Shown in pieces: positions 14,267 to 21,787 of a stretch of DNA of 21,787 bases. The first letter of the stretch is position 1; each line of letters opens with the position of its first letter. This DNA is from Spirochaetales bacterium (GTDB lineage Bacteria > Desulfobacterota_D > UBA1144). Location of the stretch: assembly GCA_002730475.1 (NCBI GenBank), contig PCAG01000010.1:1-21787 (forward strand), written 5' to 3'. The notes beneath the pieces are model-generated. The model did not search any database. It saw nothing but the letters and a program-made list of their open reading frames with translations, and was not told the DNA's origin. Both the position numbers and the translations under genes were made by a program.

Positions 14267-15675
14267 GAAAAATCCTGATTAGCGAGACCCTTGATGAGAT
14301 ACGTGTTGCTATCATAGATAACTCCAGACTAAAAAATTTTTTTATCGATAGTAACAATGAGCAAATATCTATAAGAGGGAATATCTATAAAGCAAAGATG
14401 CATCCCAACGCAAAAGGAATTGAGGCATCCTTCGTTGACATAGGAGCTGGGCAGTCCGCCTTTTTATCAAAGCTAAACCCTTTAAAAGAAGAAATGGGGG
14501 ACGATAGTGTAGATACTCATGAAATAGTTGAAAATGATTTTATCATGGTCCAAGGAATAAGTGATTATGATTCTAGAAAAGCCCCTAAAGTGTCTAACTT
14601 TATTGCCCTTCCATCAAAATCTTGTGTGATTCTAAGCAAACCAGGATTTCTTGGTATTTCAAAAAAGATTAATGATGAGAAAAAAAGAAAACGACTTAGG
14701 CCATTAAAGAAAATGGTCACTAAAACTAGTGGAATTATACTAAGAACCTCATCTCAGAACGAGACCATAAAGGATATACAAGAAGATATTTCGAAGACAA
14801 AAAAGAAATGGAGAGAAATTCTAAAGAAGTTCAAAGAAAATACATCGCACGGAATACTGCACCAAGAAGACAATATAATTAATGGTATTCTGAGAGAGTT
14901 CTTAACCGATAACACAAAGGAAATTGAATTTAATTCAAGAAAAACCTATAACTACTTTAAAAAAAATTTGGGGAAAAATGAAAATACCACAAAATTGAGA
15001 ATCATAGACAAAAAAGAAGATATGTTTCGAAAAAACAAAATAGATAAAGATATTGAGAAGCTATTTCACAAGAAGGTAAACTTAAAAAATGGCTCTTTCT
15101 TGATTATTGAAGAAAAAGAAGGATTGACTGTAGTTGATGTCAATTCAGGAAGAAGTCTCAATAATGCTAAAGAATCTAATCTGAGTGTAAACATTTACGC
15201 AGCAAAAGAAATAGCACATCAAATAATTTTGAGAAATTTAGGCGGTATAGTATTGATAGATTTTATCGATTTAGACAAGCGAACTGAAAAAAATAAACTT
15301 TATAATGTTTTTAAAAAGGCAATGAGAGTCGACAAGGCAAAACACACGATTCTACCAATGTCAAAGTTTGGCATAATTGAAATGACACGGCAAAGAAAAG
15401 GCGCTAGAACATCGACGCTTGTAAGTGAAAGCTGTCATCTGTGCTACGGTTCGGGTTTAGTAACAAAAAAAGAGATCGTATGTTATGAGCTATTAAGAAA
15501 AATCATAACAAAACGTAGTTCCAATAAAAAGAAGGAAATTAAGATTAATATACATCCCAACTTGATTCAAACTTTCAATACAATTATTAAAAAGAACCAC
15601 GGCCATGAAGATGTTGAAAATCTCAATATCACGCTTTTGGAAGATGCCTCTATCGATAACTATAAAATGATTTGA
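14263..15675 (+). CDS. rng: Ribonuclease G (RNase E/G family)
   Basis: RNase G is a cytoplasmic, single-strand-specific endoribonuclease that acts on rRNA 5' ends and mRNA. From the GTG start (GTGA overlap with meaB) it has 470 residues: an S1 domain with GNIYKAKMHPNAKGIEASFVD interrupted into residues 39-59, then an RNase H-like region and the DNase I-like catalytic domain. The magnesium aspartates are D292 (VVDVNSGRS) and D333 (IVLIDFIDL), followed by FGIIEMTRQRKG at 369-380 and a zinc-link pair C391 and C394 (SCHLCYGSG). It ends soon after, without the long disordered tail of RNase E. The middle (140-270) is unusually lysine-rich. RNase Y is also encoded at 2778. Confidence 0.94.
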   Translation: MRKILISETLDEIRVAIIDNSRLKNFFIDSNNEQISIRGNIYKAKMHPNAKGIEASFVDIGAGQSAFLSKLNPLKEEMGDDSVDTHEIVENDFIMVQGISDYDSRKAPKVSNFIALPSKSCVILSKPGFLGISKKINDEKKRKRLRPLKKMVTKTSGIILRTSSQNETIKDIQEDISKTKKKWREILKKFKENTSHGILHQEDNIINGILREFLTDNTKEIEFNSRKTYNYFKKNLGKNENTTKLRIIDKKEDMFRKNKIDKDIEKLFHKKVNLKNGSFLIIEEKEGLTVVDVNSGRSLNNAKESNLSVNIYAAKEIAHQIILRNLGGIVLIDFIDLDKRTEKNKLYNVFKKAMRVDKAKHTILPMSKFGIIEMTRQRKGARTSTLVSESCHLCYGSGLVTKKEIVCYELLRKIITKRSSNKKKEIKINIHPNLIQTFNTIIKKNHGHEDVENLNITLLEDASIDNYKMI

Positions 15676-15700
15676 TGAATTCAGAATTATATATTAAATT
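15672..15700 (+). promoter_or_regulatory. Promoter of methylmalonyl-CoA epimerase gene
   Basis: TTGATG (15672-15677), overlapping the rng stop codon, a 17-bp spacer and TAAATT (15695-15700) end 8 nt before the ATG at 15709. The leader would be one or two nucleotides, again with no Shine-Dalgarno. Read-through from rng is also possible. Confidence 0.5.
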
Positions 15701-15708
15701 TATAAGCC

Positions 15709-16131
15709 ATGGACATTTTTAAAGTAGGGAATTTATATCATATAGGTATCGCTGTATATGATGCAACTAAGACTGCGGAATTGTACAAGAATACTTTAGG
15801 TCTAAAAATTGCTCATGAGGAAACATCCATTGATCAAGGAGTTAGGGCAATTATGCTTCTGCCAGACAATACAGAATCGTGCGCTATAGAGTTGCTTGAA
15901 GCAACGATTGAAGATTCCTCTATCTCAAAATTCTTAGAGAACCGAGGTGAGGGAATACATCACGTTTGTTATCTCGTAGACAATATTTATCTAGCAATAA
16001 AGCGCCTAGAGGATATGGGGATAGAAATGATAGACCATGAGCCTAGAGAAGGGATAAATAAAACAATAGTGGCTTTCGCTCATCCAAAGAGTATGAACAA
16101 CGTCCTAATTGAATTAGCACAAAAAGTCTAA
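15709..16131 (+). CDS. mce: Methylmalonyl-CoA epimerase
   Basis: The epimerase interconverts (S)- and (R)-methylmalonyl-CoA, linking propionyl-CoA carboxylase to the B12-dependent mutase. The 140-residue protein is a vicinal-oxygen-chelate fold of two similar halves. Likely metal ligands are H11 (YHIGIAV), E61 (CAIELLE; often Q or E in this position), H84 or H85 (EGIHHVCYLV) and E135 (NVLIELAQ). LYKNTLGLKI and GIHHVCY are strongly epimerase-like rather than glyoxalase I. It follows rng by 33 bp and meaB by one gene, giving pathway support. Its stop is 1 bp from the opposing tatA stop. Confidence 0.92.
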   Translation: MDIFKVGNLYHIGIAVYDATKTAELYKNTLGLKIAHEETSIDQGVRAIMLLPDNTESCAIELLEATIEDSSISKFLENRGEGIHHVCYLVDNIYLAIKRLEDMGIEMIDHEPREGINKTIVAFAHPKSMNNVLIELAQKV

Positions 16132-16132
16132 A

Positions 16133-16339
16133 TTAGTCAGTTCCTTTTGAATCATTATTTTCATCTGCTTCTTCAGAAGCTTCCTCTTCTTTTGAACCCT
16201 TGTCTTGCATAGCTTTTTTAAATCCAGATATGCCCTTTCCCAGGGAAGATCCTATATCGCCTAATTTGCTAGGACCAAATATAAGCAACACGATTAATAA
16301 GATAATGACTAATTCGCCAATTCCTAAACCACCAATCAT
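16133..16339 (-). CDS. tatA: Sec-independent translocase TatA/TatE subunit
   Basis: TatA polymerises in the inner membrane to form the path for folded twin-arginine substrates. The 68 residues show the family plan: a short periplasmic N-terminus, a membrane helix (about 7-21, GELVIILLIVLLIFG), the hinge FGPSKLGDIGSSLGKGI (usually FGPKKLP), an amphipathic helix through FKKAM, and an acidic disordered tail. The start is set by GGAGG (complement of 16345-16349) a few bases upstream. No tatB or tatC is adjacent. Confidence 0.95.
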   Translation of the reverse strand: MIGGLGIGELVIILLIVLLIFGPSKLGDIGSSLGKGISGFKKAMQDKGSKEEEASEEADENNDSKGTD

Positions 16340-16359
16340 TTATACCTCCATTTTTACAA

Positions 16360-16388
16360 AAATTAACTCACCTAACTTGTAGTGTCAA
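16360..16388 (-). promoter_or_regulatory. tatA promoter
   Basis: On the minus strand a perfect TTGACA (complement of 16383-16388), a 17-bp spacer and TAATTT (complement of 16360-16365) place +1 near 16353, giving a leader of about 14 nt that just includes the GGAGG ribosome binding site. Confidence 0.65.
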
Positions 16389-16396
16389 TCATCAGC

Positions 16397-16424
16397 TTTG
16401 ATATATTATATAATACAATATAAT
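16397..16424 (+). promoter_or_regulatory. Promoter of the glycosyltransferase-trpFBA operon
   Basis: A perfect TATAAT (16419-16424) lies 6 nt before the GTG start codon at 16431. TTTGAT (16397-16402), 16 bp upstream, is a fair -35. The expected +1 is at the start codon, implying a leaderless message that begins with GUG. Confidence 0.55.
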
Positions 16425-16430
16425 TAGATT

Positions 16431-17582
16431 GTGAAAGTTCTAATTTACGTGCACGAATTTCCTCCATTTCAAGGTGGTATAGCCACATCGGCGGAAAAAA
16501 TTGCTAGCATTATAAGCTCTGAACACGAATTAATGGTCTGTTGTCCATCATATTCAATAAAAAGCCGTGAGAAAAAAGAGTCTTATCAAATAAAAAGAAT
16601 AAATTTTCTTGGTGGTAAAAATTTTAAGAAGATACCTTTGTTGCAATATTTTACAGGATTATTGAACCTAAAAAAAATTGTGCATAATTTTCAACCGGAC
16701 AAAATTATTTATTTAGGTGAAGAAGCAGAGCTTGTTGGAGGAATGCTAAATTTTAATAAGGCTCATCAAATTGTTAGAGTTGCTGGTTCGGGAATCGAAG
16801 CAATAATCAAAAGTAATAACCCTTTAAAGATAATTTCCAAATATCTACTCAGGAAATTGTATCAAAATTCAAAGTTTATTATTGCTGTTAGCAAAAATAC
16901 AGAGAAATTAATGGCCAATAACGAAACTTACTTTAAAAAAGAAAAAATAAAGATGATATATAATGGAATAGACGATAATTTTTTAAACAAGAAGAAAGAA
17001 TTACGTAGAAGAAAAGAGCTAGGAATTAAGGAAGATGATTTTGTACTTTTAACGGTTGCGAGGCTTCTTCCAAGAAAAGGGCAGGATTTTGTAATAAAGG
17101 CATTAGCGGAAATTAATCAACCCAACATCAAATATCTTTGCGTTGGCGAAGGAAGATTTGAACAACAGTATAAAGAATTGGCAACATCTTTAGGACTTAA
17201 AAATAGAGTTATTTTTGCCGGCGGTATTGAAAATGAAAAAATACATGAATACTATGATTGTGCCGATATATTTATACTCTGTAACAGGACCTGGGATTCC
17301 AAGATTGAAGGTTTACCAAATGTAGTTATCGAAAGTATGGCTAGATCGGTCCCGGTTATTGGCTCTAGGGATAGCGGAACCGAAGAGCTAATCCTAGACG
17401 GAACAACAGGTTTTCTTGTTGATCCCTATAACATTAAAGACATAAATGAAAAAATAACACGCGCTTACACAATGAAAGACAGATTAGATAAAATGGGAGA
17501 ATCGGCTAAGATTTTCGTGAAAGACAACTTTCATTATGAAAAAATGAGGAGTGAATACTTGAAATTAATTGCCAATGAATAG
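16431..17582 (+). CDS. Glycosyltransferase family 4 protein
   Basis: This 383-residue GT-B fold enzyme transfers a sugar from a nucleotide donor; the acceptor is unknown. The N-terminal domain opens with the GT4 pattern YVHEFPPFQGGIATSA (6-21), where the GG loop binds the donor or acceptor. The C-terminal domain has VARLLPRKGQDFVIKA (209-224) with donor-phosphate-binding R211/K216, VGEGRFEQ, and the E-x7-E motif at E293-E301 (EGLPNVVIESMA). It resembles PimB-like and lipopolysaccharide or lipid mannosyltransferases. It begins with GTG right after a -10 box and overlaps trpF by 8 bp, which is an unusual partner for Trp genes. No other envelope-sugar gene is in the window. Confidence 0.9.
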   Translation: MKVLIYVHEFPPFQGGIATSAEKIASIISSEHELMVCCPSYSIKSREKKESYQIKRINFLGGKNFKKIPLLQYFTGLLNLKKIVHNFQPDKIIYLGEEAELVGGMLNFNKAHQIVRVAGSGIEAIIKSNNPLKIISKYLLRKLYQNSKFIIAVSKNTEKLMANNETYFKKEKIKMIYNGIDDNFLNKKKELRRRKELGIKEDDFVLLTVARLLPRKGQDFVIKALAEINQPNIKYLCVGEGRFEQQYKELATSLGLKNRVIFAGGIENEKIHEYYDCADIFILCNRTWDSKIEGLPNVVIESMARSVPVIGSRDSGTEELILDGTTGFLVDPYNIKDINEKITRAYTMKDRLDKMGESAKIFVKDNFHYEKMRSEYLKLIANE

Positions 17583-18186
17583 AATAAAAATTTGCGGTAT
17601 CACTAATATAGACGATGCAATTCTGTGTTGTGATTTTGAGATTGATTTTATAGGATTAAATTTTTATTCAAAGAGCAAACGATTTATAGATTTAAAAAAA
17701 GCGGAGTTATTGATTAATAAACTCGACAGTCGGATATCAAAAGTCGGGGTTTTCGTGAATGAAGACGTTGCTATAATCAATAACTATGTTAAAAGCTTGG
17801 GGCTTGATTACGTTCAGCTACATGGCGAAGAGCCTCCAGAAGTAATAGACAAGATTCAGTGTAAGGTTATTAAGGCTTTTTCTGGCAAACAGGTAAATCT
17901 ATTTGAACATGTTTCACAATTCAACACTGAATACTGGCTCTTTGATTCGTCAGACACCGAACAACGAGGAGGAACAGGTGAGGTTTTTGATTGGGATACA
18001 ATCTCGGAGATTTTTCCAAAAGAGAAGTTGATTTTGTCTGGAGGACTAAACGAATCAAATATACAAGAAGCAATGCAAAGAACAAAGATTAATTTTGTTG
18101 ATGTCTGTTCTGGAGTAGAATCGTCTCCTGGAAACAAGGATGTTAAAAAACTCGAATCTGTTGTAAGATTAGTAAAACATGGCTAG
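17575..18186 (+). CDS. trpF: Phosphoribosylanthranilate isomerase
   Basis: TrpF carries out the Amadori rearrangement of phosphoribosylanthranilate to CdRP, the third step of Trp synthesis. From the ATG at 17575 it has 203 residues with the catalytic cysteine C7 in [19 protein letters not shown] (28-39), VGVFVNE (57-63), YVQLHGEE (79-86), the general acid D124 in WLFDSS, and GGTGEVFDW (132-140). An in-frame TTG at 17569 would add only two residues; the ATG is preferred. It overlaps the glycosyltransferase by 8 bp and trpB by 8 bp. trpC and trpD are not adjacent, so the operon holds only the last Trp genes. Confidence 0.95.
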   Translation: MNRIKICGITNIDDAILCCDFEIDFIGLNFYSKSKRFIDLKKAELLINKLDSRISKVGVFVNEDVAIINNYVKSLGLDYVQLHGEEPPEVIDKIQCKVIKAFSGKQVNLFEHVSQFNTEYWLFDSSDTEQRGGTGEVFDWDTISEIFPKEKLILSGGLNESNIQEAMQRTKINFVDVCSGVESSPGNKDVKKLESVVRLVKHG

Positions 18187-19408
18187 AAATTTAAAGAAAT
18201 ATAGTAACTATCCGGATAAGAATGGAAGATTTGGAGATTATGGGGGGAAATTTGTTTCCGAAACTTTAATGCCGGCCCTAGATGAACTTGAAAAAGATTA
18301 TATAAAAATCAAAAACAACAAAACTTTCAAACTTCAAGTTAACAATTTGCTTAAAAACTTTGTAGGACGACCTACCCCTTTATATTTAGCAGAAAGAACA
18401 TCAAAAAATATTGGTGGTGCAAAAATTTACCTCAAACGAGAAGACTTGGCCCATACCGGCGCTCATAAAATTAATAACACCGTAGGTCAAGCAATATTAG
18501 CAAAAGCTATGGGTAAAAAAAGGATTATCGCTGAAACCGGTGCGGGACAGCATGGTGTAGCCACCGCAACTGTATGTGCGCTATTGGGGCTTGAATGTGA
18601 AATCTATATGGGTCTCTTGGATACTTACAGGCAGTCAATCAATGTTCAGAGAATGGAACTACTTGGAGCAAAAGTTGTTCCAGTAAAATCAGGCTCACAA
18701 ACTCTGAAAGACGCGCTCAATGAAGCATTGCGAGATTGGGTAACAAATGTCAAAGATACTTTTTATATAATAGGAAGCGTTGCTGGCCCTCATCCATATC
18801 CAATGATTGTTAGAGATTTTCAATCAATAATTGGGAAAGAGGCTCGAAAACAAATTCTTAACATAGAATCAAAATTGCCCAATCTCTTGGTCGCTTGTGT
18901 TGGTGGGGGCTCGAATGCAATTGGATTGTTCCATCCATTTTTGAATGATAAAAATGTAAAAATGGTTGGTGTTGAAGCTGGAGGTATTGGTATCAATACC
19001 GGTCTACATGCAGCTAGCATCACTGCAGGAAGCGTTGGCGTACTACACGGAAGCAAGACTTATATTTTGCAAGACCAGCACGGTCAGATAAAAGAAACCC
19101 ATTCAGTATCTGCGGGTCTAGACTATCCTGGTGTTGGACCTGAACACTCTTTTCTGAAGGATATAAAAAGAGTAACTTACACATCAGTTAACGACAGACA
19201 AGCCGTTAAGGCCCTACGTTACTTCTCGGAAAAAGAGGGTATAATTGCTGCATTAGAAACCTCTCACGCACTTGCCTATGCTCTAACCTCCGCATCCAAA
19301 ATGAGAAGGAATGAAATTATAATTGTTAATTTATCTGGAAGAGGAGATAAAGATTTACAATCTGTTAGTGATTTTTTACAACAGAAACAAACTCTTGGCC
19401 AAACATGA
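18179..19408 (+). CDS. trpB: Tryptophan synthase, beta subunit
   Basis: TrpB condenses indole with serine using PLP. The 409 residues are the standard TrpB1 length and carry [17 protein letters not shown] (18-34), the PLP lysine K97 in [10 protein letters not shown]119 in AETGAGQHG (the catalytic glutamate), GGGSNAIG at 242-249 (PLP phosphate) and LSGRGDKD near the end. The stretch [16 protein letters not shown] differs from the usual MGAVDVERQALNV but keeps the helix. The TrpA-interacting regions look intact. The gene joins trpA by an ATGA overlap, as expected for subunits made in equal amounts. Confidence 0.98.
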   Translation: MARNLKKYSNYPDKNGRFGDYGGKFVSETLMPALDELEKDYIKIKNNKTFKLQVNNLLKNFVGRPTPLYLAERTSKNIGGAKIYLKREDLAHTGAHKINNTVGQAILAKAMGKKRIIAETGAGQHGVATATVCALLGLECEIYMGLLDTYRQSINVQRMELLGAKVVPVKSGSQTLKDALNEALRDWVTNVKDTFYIIGSVAGPHPYPMIVRDFQSIIGKEARKQILNIESKLPNLLVACVGGGSNAIGLFHPFLNDKNVKMVGVEAGGIGINTGLHAASITAGSVGVLHGSKTYILQDQHGQIKETHSVSAGLDYPGVGPEHSFLKDIKRVTYTSVNDRQAVKALRYFSEKEGIIAALETSHALAYALTSASKMRRNEIIIVNLSGRGDKDLQSVSDFLQQKQTLGQT

Positions 19409-20202
19409 CGTTAATTGACACAATAAGGAAAACCAACAATGAAGGAAAATCATGCTTGGTGACTTACGTTACCGCTGGTGACCCCGACATTGAGATCTCT
19501 TACAAAATTCTAGAATCATTGTCTAAAAATGGAGCTGACATCATCGAACTTGGAATACCATTTTCCGATCCAATTTCAGATGGACCAACAATTCAAAAAG
19601 CTTCCGAAAGGGCACTAAGCAATAAAATGACCATCCCTATTGCGTTAAATATGATAAGAAAATTCAGGAGAAGCTATCAAACCCCTATAATTGTATTTGG
19701 ATATTTCAATCCTTTTCTACGATATGGATTAAAAAAAGTTATGAGAGATATTAAGAAGGTAGGGGCAGAAGGAGTGTTGATAGTCGACCTCCCCCCGGAA
19801 GAGTCATTCGAGACTCAGCTGGCCGCAGATCGTGCCGGACTCGAATTAGTTTACTTATTAGCCCCAACGAGTACAAAAGAAAGAATTAGTGTTGTGTCAA
19901 GATTGTCTAATTCCTTTATTTACCTAGTTTCCGTTACAGGAGTAACTGGCGTAAGAAAAAAACTAGATAAAAATCTACAAAGCTTTATTGCAACCATAAA
20001 GCAAAAAACAAACAAACCCGTCTGCGTTGGATTTGGAATATCCGAGCCAGCACATGTTGAACAATTAAAAACAAAATGTGATGGGATTGTGATAGGTAGC
20101 GCCATCGTAAGGATTATTGAGAACAATTTAAAGAAAAAAGGCGAAATTATCAGTAAGATTTCGAATTTTATCTCAAAAATAAAGAAATCGACTTTTATTT
20201 AG
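19405..20202 (+). CDS. trpA: Tryptophan synthase, alpha subunit
   Basis: TrpA cleaves indole-3-glycerol phosphate and passes indole through a tunnel to TrpB. The 265-residue barrel has [11 protein letters not shown] (18-28), the catalytic pair E48 ([11 protein letters not shown]) and D59 (ISDGPTIQ), [14 protein letters not shown] loop at about 126-135 and [12 protein letters not shown] at about 172-183, the mobile loop next to the phosphate site. The 3' end is lysine-rich (KIKKSTFI). It is the last gene of the operon; 97 bp follow before the next gene, with no convincing terminator hairpin. Confidence 0.97.
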   Translation: MTLIDTIRKTNNEGKSCLVTYVTAGDPDIEISYKILESLSKNGADIIELGIPFSDPISDGPTIQKASERALSNKMTIPIALNMIRKFRRSYQTPIIVFGYFNPFLRYGLKKVMRDIKKVGAEGVLIVDLPPEESFETQLAADRAGLELVYLLAPTSTKERISVVSRLSNSFIYLVSVTGVTGVRKKLDKNLQSFIATIKQKTNKPVCVGFGISEPAHVEQLKTKCDGIVIGSAIVRIIENNLKKKGEIISKISNFISKIKKSTFI

Positions 20203-20246
20203 GTACTTTAATACTTTAAGAATATATGGCAATCTATATGAGTCTA

Positions 20247-20295
20247 TTGACTACATAGTGGTTTAATAGCTTGATTAATTCGCAACAAGGGGTGG
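20247..20295 (+). promoter_or_regulatory. Promoter -35 and ribosome binding site of acyl-CoA ligase gene
   Basis: TTGACT (20247-20252) is a good -35, but the -10 at 17-18 bp (about 20270-20276, TTGATT) is poor. The ribosome binding site AAGGGGTGG (20287-20295) lies 4 nt before the ATG at 20300 and is the most obvious in the window. This gene therefore has a leader, unlike the other promoters here. Confidence 0.4.
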
Positions 20296-20299
20296 CATT

Positions 20300-21787
20300 A
20301 TGCAATTATTATTTAAAACTCGTTCGGCTGAATATACAGGCAGTGGTTCTCTTCCAAATGGTACGTTCGACGATACTTCTACATGGAAGCCAATGACAAA
20401 ATATTTAGAAGATGGGGCTGTTAATTATCCTGACAAACCCATGTTTAAAATTGCTAACACAGAGGGGAACGTAGTCGAAACCTACTCCTACAAAGAAACC
20501 AACGACAAAGTTAATCAAGTAGCGAATGGATTAATTGAAAAAGTTGGAGTTAAAAAAGGCGATAAAGTTGGTATGTACATGCTTAACTGTGCTGAATTTG
20601 TTCTTTCAATTCTTGCTATTCATAAAACTGGTGGCGTACAAGTTCCTATAAACAAAGATGAAAAAGGGGAAAGGCTGGCATATGTAATAAATTATTCTGA
20701 AATGGTTGTTCTAGTTGTTGATCCTTCTGGTTTGCCACTTATTCAAGAAATAGCAGACCAGCTAGAAAACCTAAAGGTTGTCTATGTAACAGGTGAGCCA
20801 TCTGAGGTACCTGACAAGATTGGCGATATAGCCGCTGAACCTTTCAATAATCTTCAGGACTTTCCAACTGACAATCCTAATGTAGATGTAAAGATTAGCG
20901 ATAAAGAAAGGTGTATGTTTACATCTGGAACTACTGGTAAGCCTAAGGGTGTTGTAAGAGAGCATGGCGGAGTTGTTTTAACCGTTAGAGCATATCTGCA
21001 ACAACAAGGAATTAGAAGTGATGATATCATGATGAGCGTTCTTTCTTTAGGGCATGCAAATGCACAAGCCATGTGCCTATTTACCTCTATCGGTGCAGGA
21101 GCTACAGCTGTATTTTTTCCAAGATTCTCTGCATCAAACTTCTTTAAGTGGGCTCATAACTGTGAAGCAACTTGCGTTAATATGCTAGGTGCTGTCGCGG
21201 AGTATCTTTTCTCCTCTAAGCCTAGCGAGTATGACCAAAAACACAATATTAGAATAATGCTTGGTTCCCCTGCTCCAAGAAACTTAATAGATTTTCAAGC
21301 AAGGTTTAACGTGAGAGTGATAGATGGGTATGGTTCAACTGAGATGGGTATGGTTTTATGGAAAAACCCAGAAGACAATAGAGATAAATCTATGGGTTAT
21401 CCTACTGAAGGTTTTTATGTTGAATTAAGAAATCCAGAGAATATAGAGGAAGTTATAAGGCCTCATTGGGATCCATACACTGATGCTGACCCACCAGATT
21501 CAGCTAAAGGGATTCTATATATTAGACCGCTAATATCAAACACTACTCTTAATGAATATTTTAAAGACGAAAGAAGAACAAGAGAGGCGTTTGATGATGA
21601 TGGATTCTTTAATTCAGATGATGTTATGGCCTGTGGAACGGATGGAAGATATTATTTTGTCGGTAGACATACTCGACTAAGAGTCTCTGGAGAAAATGTT
21701 GACCCTATAGCTGTTCAGGATTACGCACTAGAACATCCTGCTATTCAAGATGCTATAGCTGTAGGCCTTAGGCTTCCTGATATATCA
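20300..21787 (+). CDS. CaiC-like acyl-CoA synthetase / ligase (3' end outside window)
   Basis: An open frame of 496 codons runs from the ATG to the window edge with no stop. It is an ANL-superfamily adenylating enzyme that activates a carboxylic acid with ATP and CoA. The A3 phosphate loop TSGTTGKPKG is at 208-217, A5 GYGSTE at 343-348, A7 DDDGFFNSDD with the ribose-binding aspartate at D441, and the hinge/A8 region DGRYYFVGR followed by SGENVDP. RVSGENV resembles CaiC (crotonobetaine/carnitine-CoA ligase) and related medium-chain ligases. The usual TGD of A7 reads SDD. The last block, with the A10 catalytic lysine, is beyond the edge. Many four-fold codons end in T (gct, ggt, cct), more than in trpA nearby, which suggests high expression. 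The substrate is unknown. Confidence 0.93.
   Translation, partial: MQLLFKTRSAEYTGSGSLPNGTFDDTSTWKPMTKYLEDGAVNYPDKPMFKIANTEGNVVETYSYKETNDKVNQVANGLIEKVGVKKGDKVGMYMLNCAEFVLSILAIHKTGGVQVPINKDEKGERLAYVINYSEMVVLVVDPSGLPLIQEIADQLENLKVVYVTGEPSEVPDKIGDIAAEPFNNLQDFPTDNPNVDVKISDKERCMFTSGTTGKPKGVVREHGGVVLTVRAYLQQQGIRSDDIMMSVLSLGHANAQAMCLFTSIGAGATAVFFPRFSASNFFKWAHNCEATCVNMLGAVAEYLFSSKPSEYDQKHNIRIMLGSPAPRNLIDFQARFNVRVIDGYGSTEMGMVLWKNPEDNRDKSMGYPTEGFYVELRNPENIEEVIRPHWDPYTDADPPDSAKGILYIRPLISNTTLNEYFKDERRTREAFDDDGFFNSDDVMACGTDGRYYFVGRHTRLRVSGENVDPIAVQDYALEHPAIQDAIAVGLRLPDIS

Noticed and set aside
14950..15060. Lysine/asparagine-rich middle of RNase G as a frameshift or insertion
   Set aside because: The frame is continuous and both flanking domains align with intact catalytic motifs; it looks like ordinary drift in an AT-rich genome.
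16340..16430. Trp riboswitch, T-box or leader peptide before the glycosyltransferase-trp operon
   Set aside because: Only 91 bp, shared with the tatA promoter; no short frame with tandem Trp codons and the predicted leader is near zero.
17569..17574. TTG start for trpF at 17569
   Set aside because: An ATG two codons later fits the family start ([10 protein letters not shown]).
20203..20299. Terminator or attenuator after trpA
   Set aside because: I found no GC-rich stem followed by a T-run in these 97 bp.
1..21787. Small antisense open frames inside genes (for example 71-286 -, 2234-2452 +, 6740-7051 -, 13966-14262 -)
   Set aside because: They mirror strong coding frames on the other strand and have low-complexity, Ser/Phe/Leu-rich composition with no ribosome binding site or recognisable domain.
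1..21787. tRNA, rRNA, CRISPR, insertion sequences or phage genes
   Set aside because: Gaps between genes are at most about 110 bp, with no cloverleaf, direct-repeat array, transposase or terminal inverted repeats visible.

Overview
The window is an AT-rich (roughly two thirds A+T by eye), gene-dense piece of a bacterial chromosome. Almost every base is coding, and no stretch over about 110 bp lacks a gene. I see no tRNA or rRNA gene, insertion sequence, phage gene or CRISPR array. Housekeeping genes dominate: pyruvate phosphate dikinase (PPDK), RNase Y, ZapA, release factor 1, TatA, His and Trp biosynthesis. Futalosine-pathway menaquinone genes, RNase Y together with an RNase E/G protein, a MeaB/methylmalonyl-CoA epimerase pair and TatA suggest a Gram-negative-type, probably free-living, streamlined lineage. 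The zapB-zapA-fau-rny order resembles that of former Deltaproteobacteria and related phyla. A marine streamlined group such as Dadabacteria or a relative is a guess; the sequence does not settle the phylum.

Layout. 1-1229 (+): 3' part of ppdK, overlapping tail-to-tail the operon zapB-like/zapA/fau/rny (3807-1222, -). 3855-5710 (+): prfA and a HemX/CcsA-like membrane protein. 5711-5759: a strong hairpin between convergent genes. 5760-6518 (-): fabG-type reductase. 6627-8701 (+): dapF-like gene plus an MqnF-like amidohydrolase. 12863-8688 (-): hisA-hisF-dgt-mqnA-mqnD, mixing histidine, nucleotide and menaquinone genes. 12910-15675 (+): EVE-domain protein, meaB, RNase G, followed at 15709 by methylmalonyl-CoA epimerase. 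16339-16133 (-): tatA. 16431-20202 (+): a GT4 glycosyltransferase and trpF-trpB-trpA, all overlapping. 20300 to the end (+): a truncated CaiC-like acyl-CoA ligase with its own strong ribosome binding site.

How the genes fit together. mqnA, mqnD and the MqnF-like amidohydrolase cover three steps of menaquinone synthesis from chorismate. hisA and hisF supply consecutive histidine steps, and trpFBA the last Trp steps. MeaB and the epimerase support a B12-dependent methylmalonyl-CoA mutase that lies outside the window. ZapB-like/ZapA, RNase Y and RNase G belong to cell division and RNA turnover.

Three observations stand out. (1) The dapF-like protein has serine at both positions of the catalytic cysteine pair. 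(2) Several operon-leading genes have a good -10 box ending only 6-8 nt before the start codon and no Shine-Dalgarno, which implies leaderless mRNAs, while other genes here have strong Shine-Dalgarno sequences. (3) Convergent genes overlap or touch without a recognisable terminator. I did not find a clearly novel multi-gene system.
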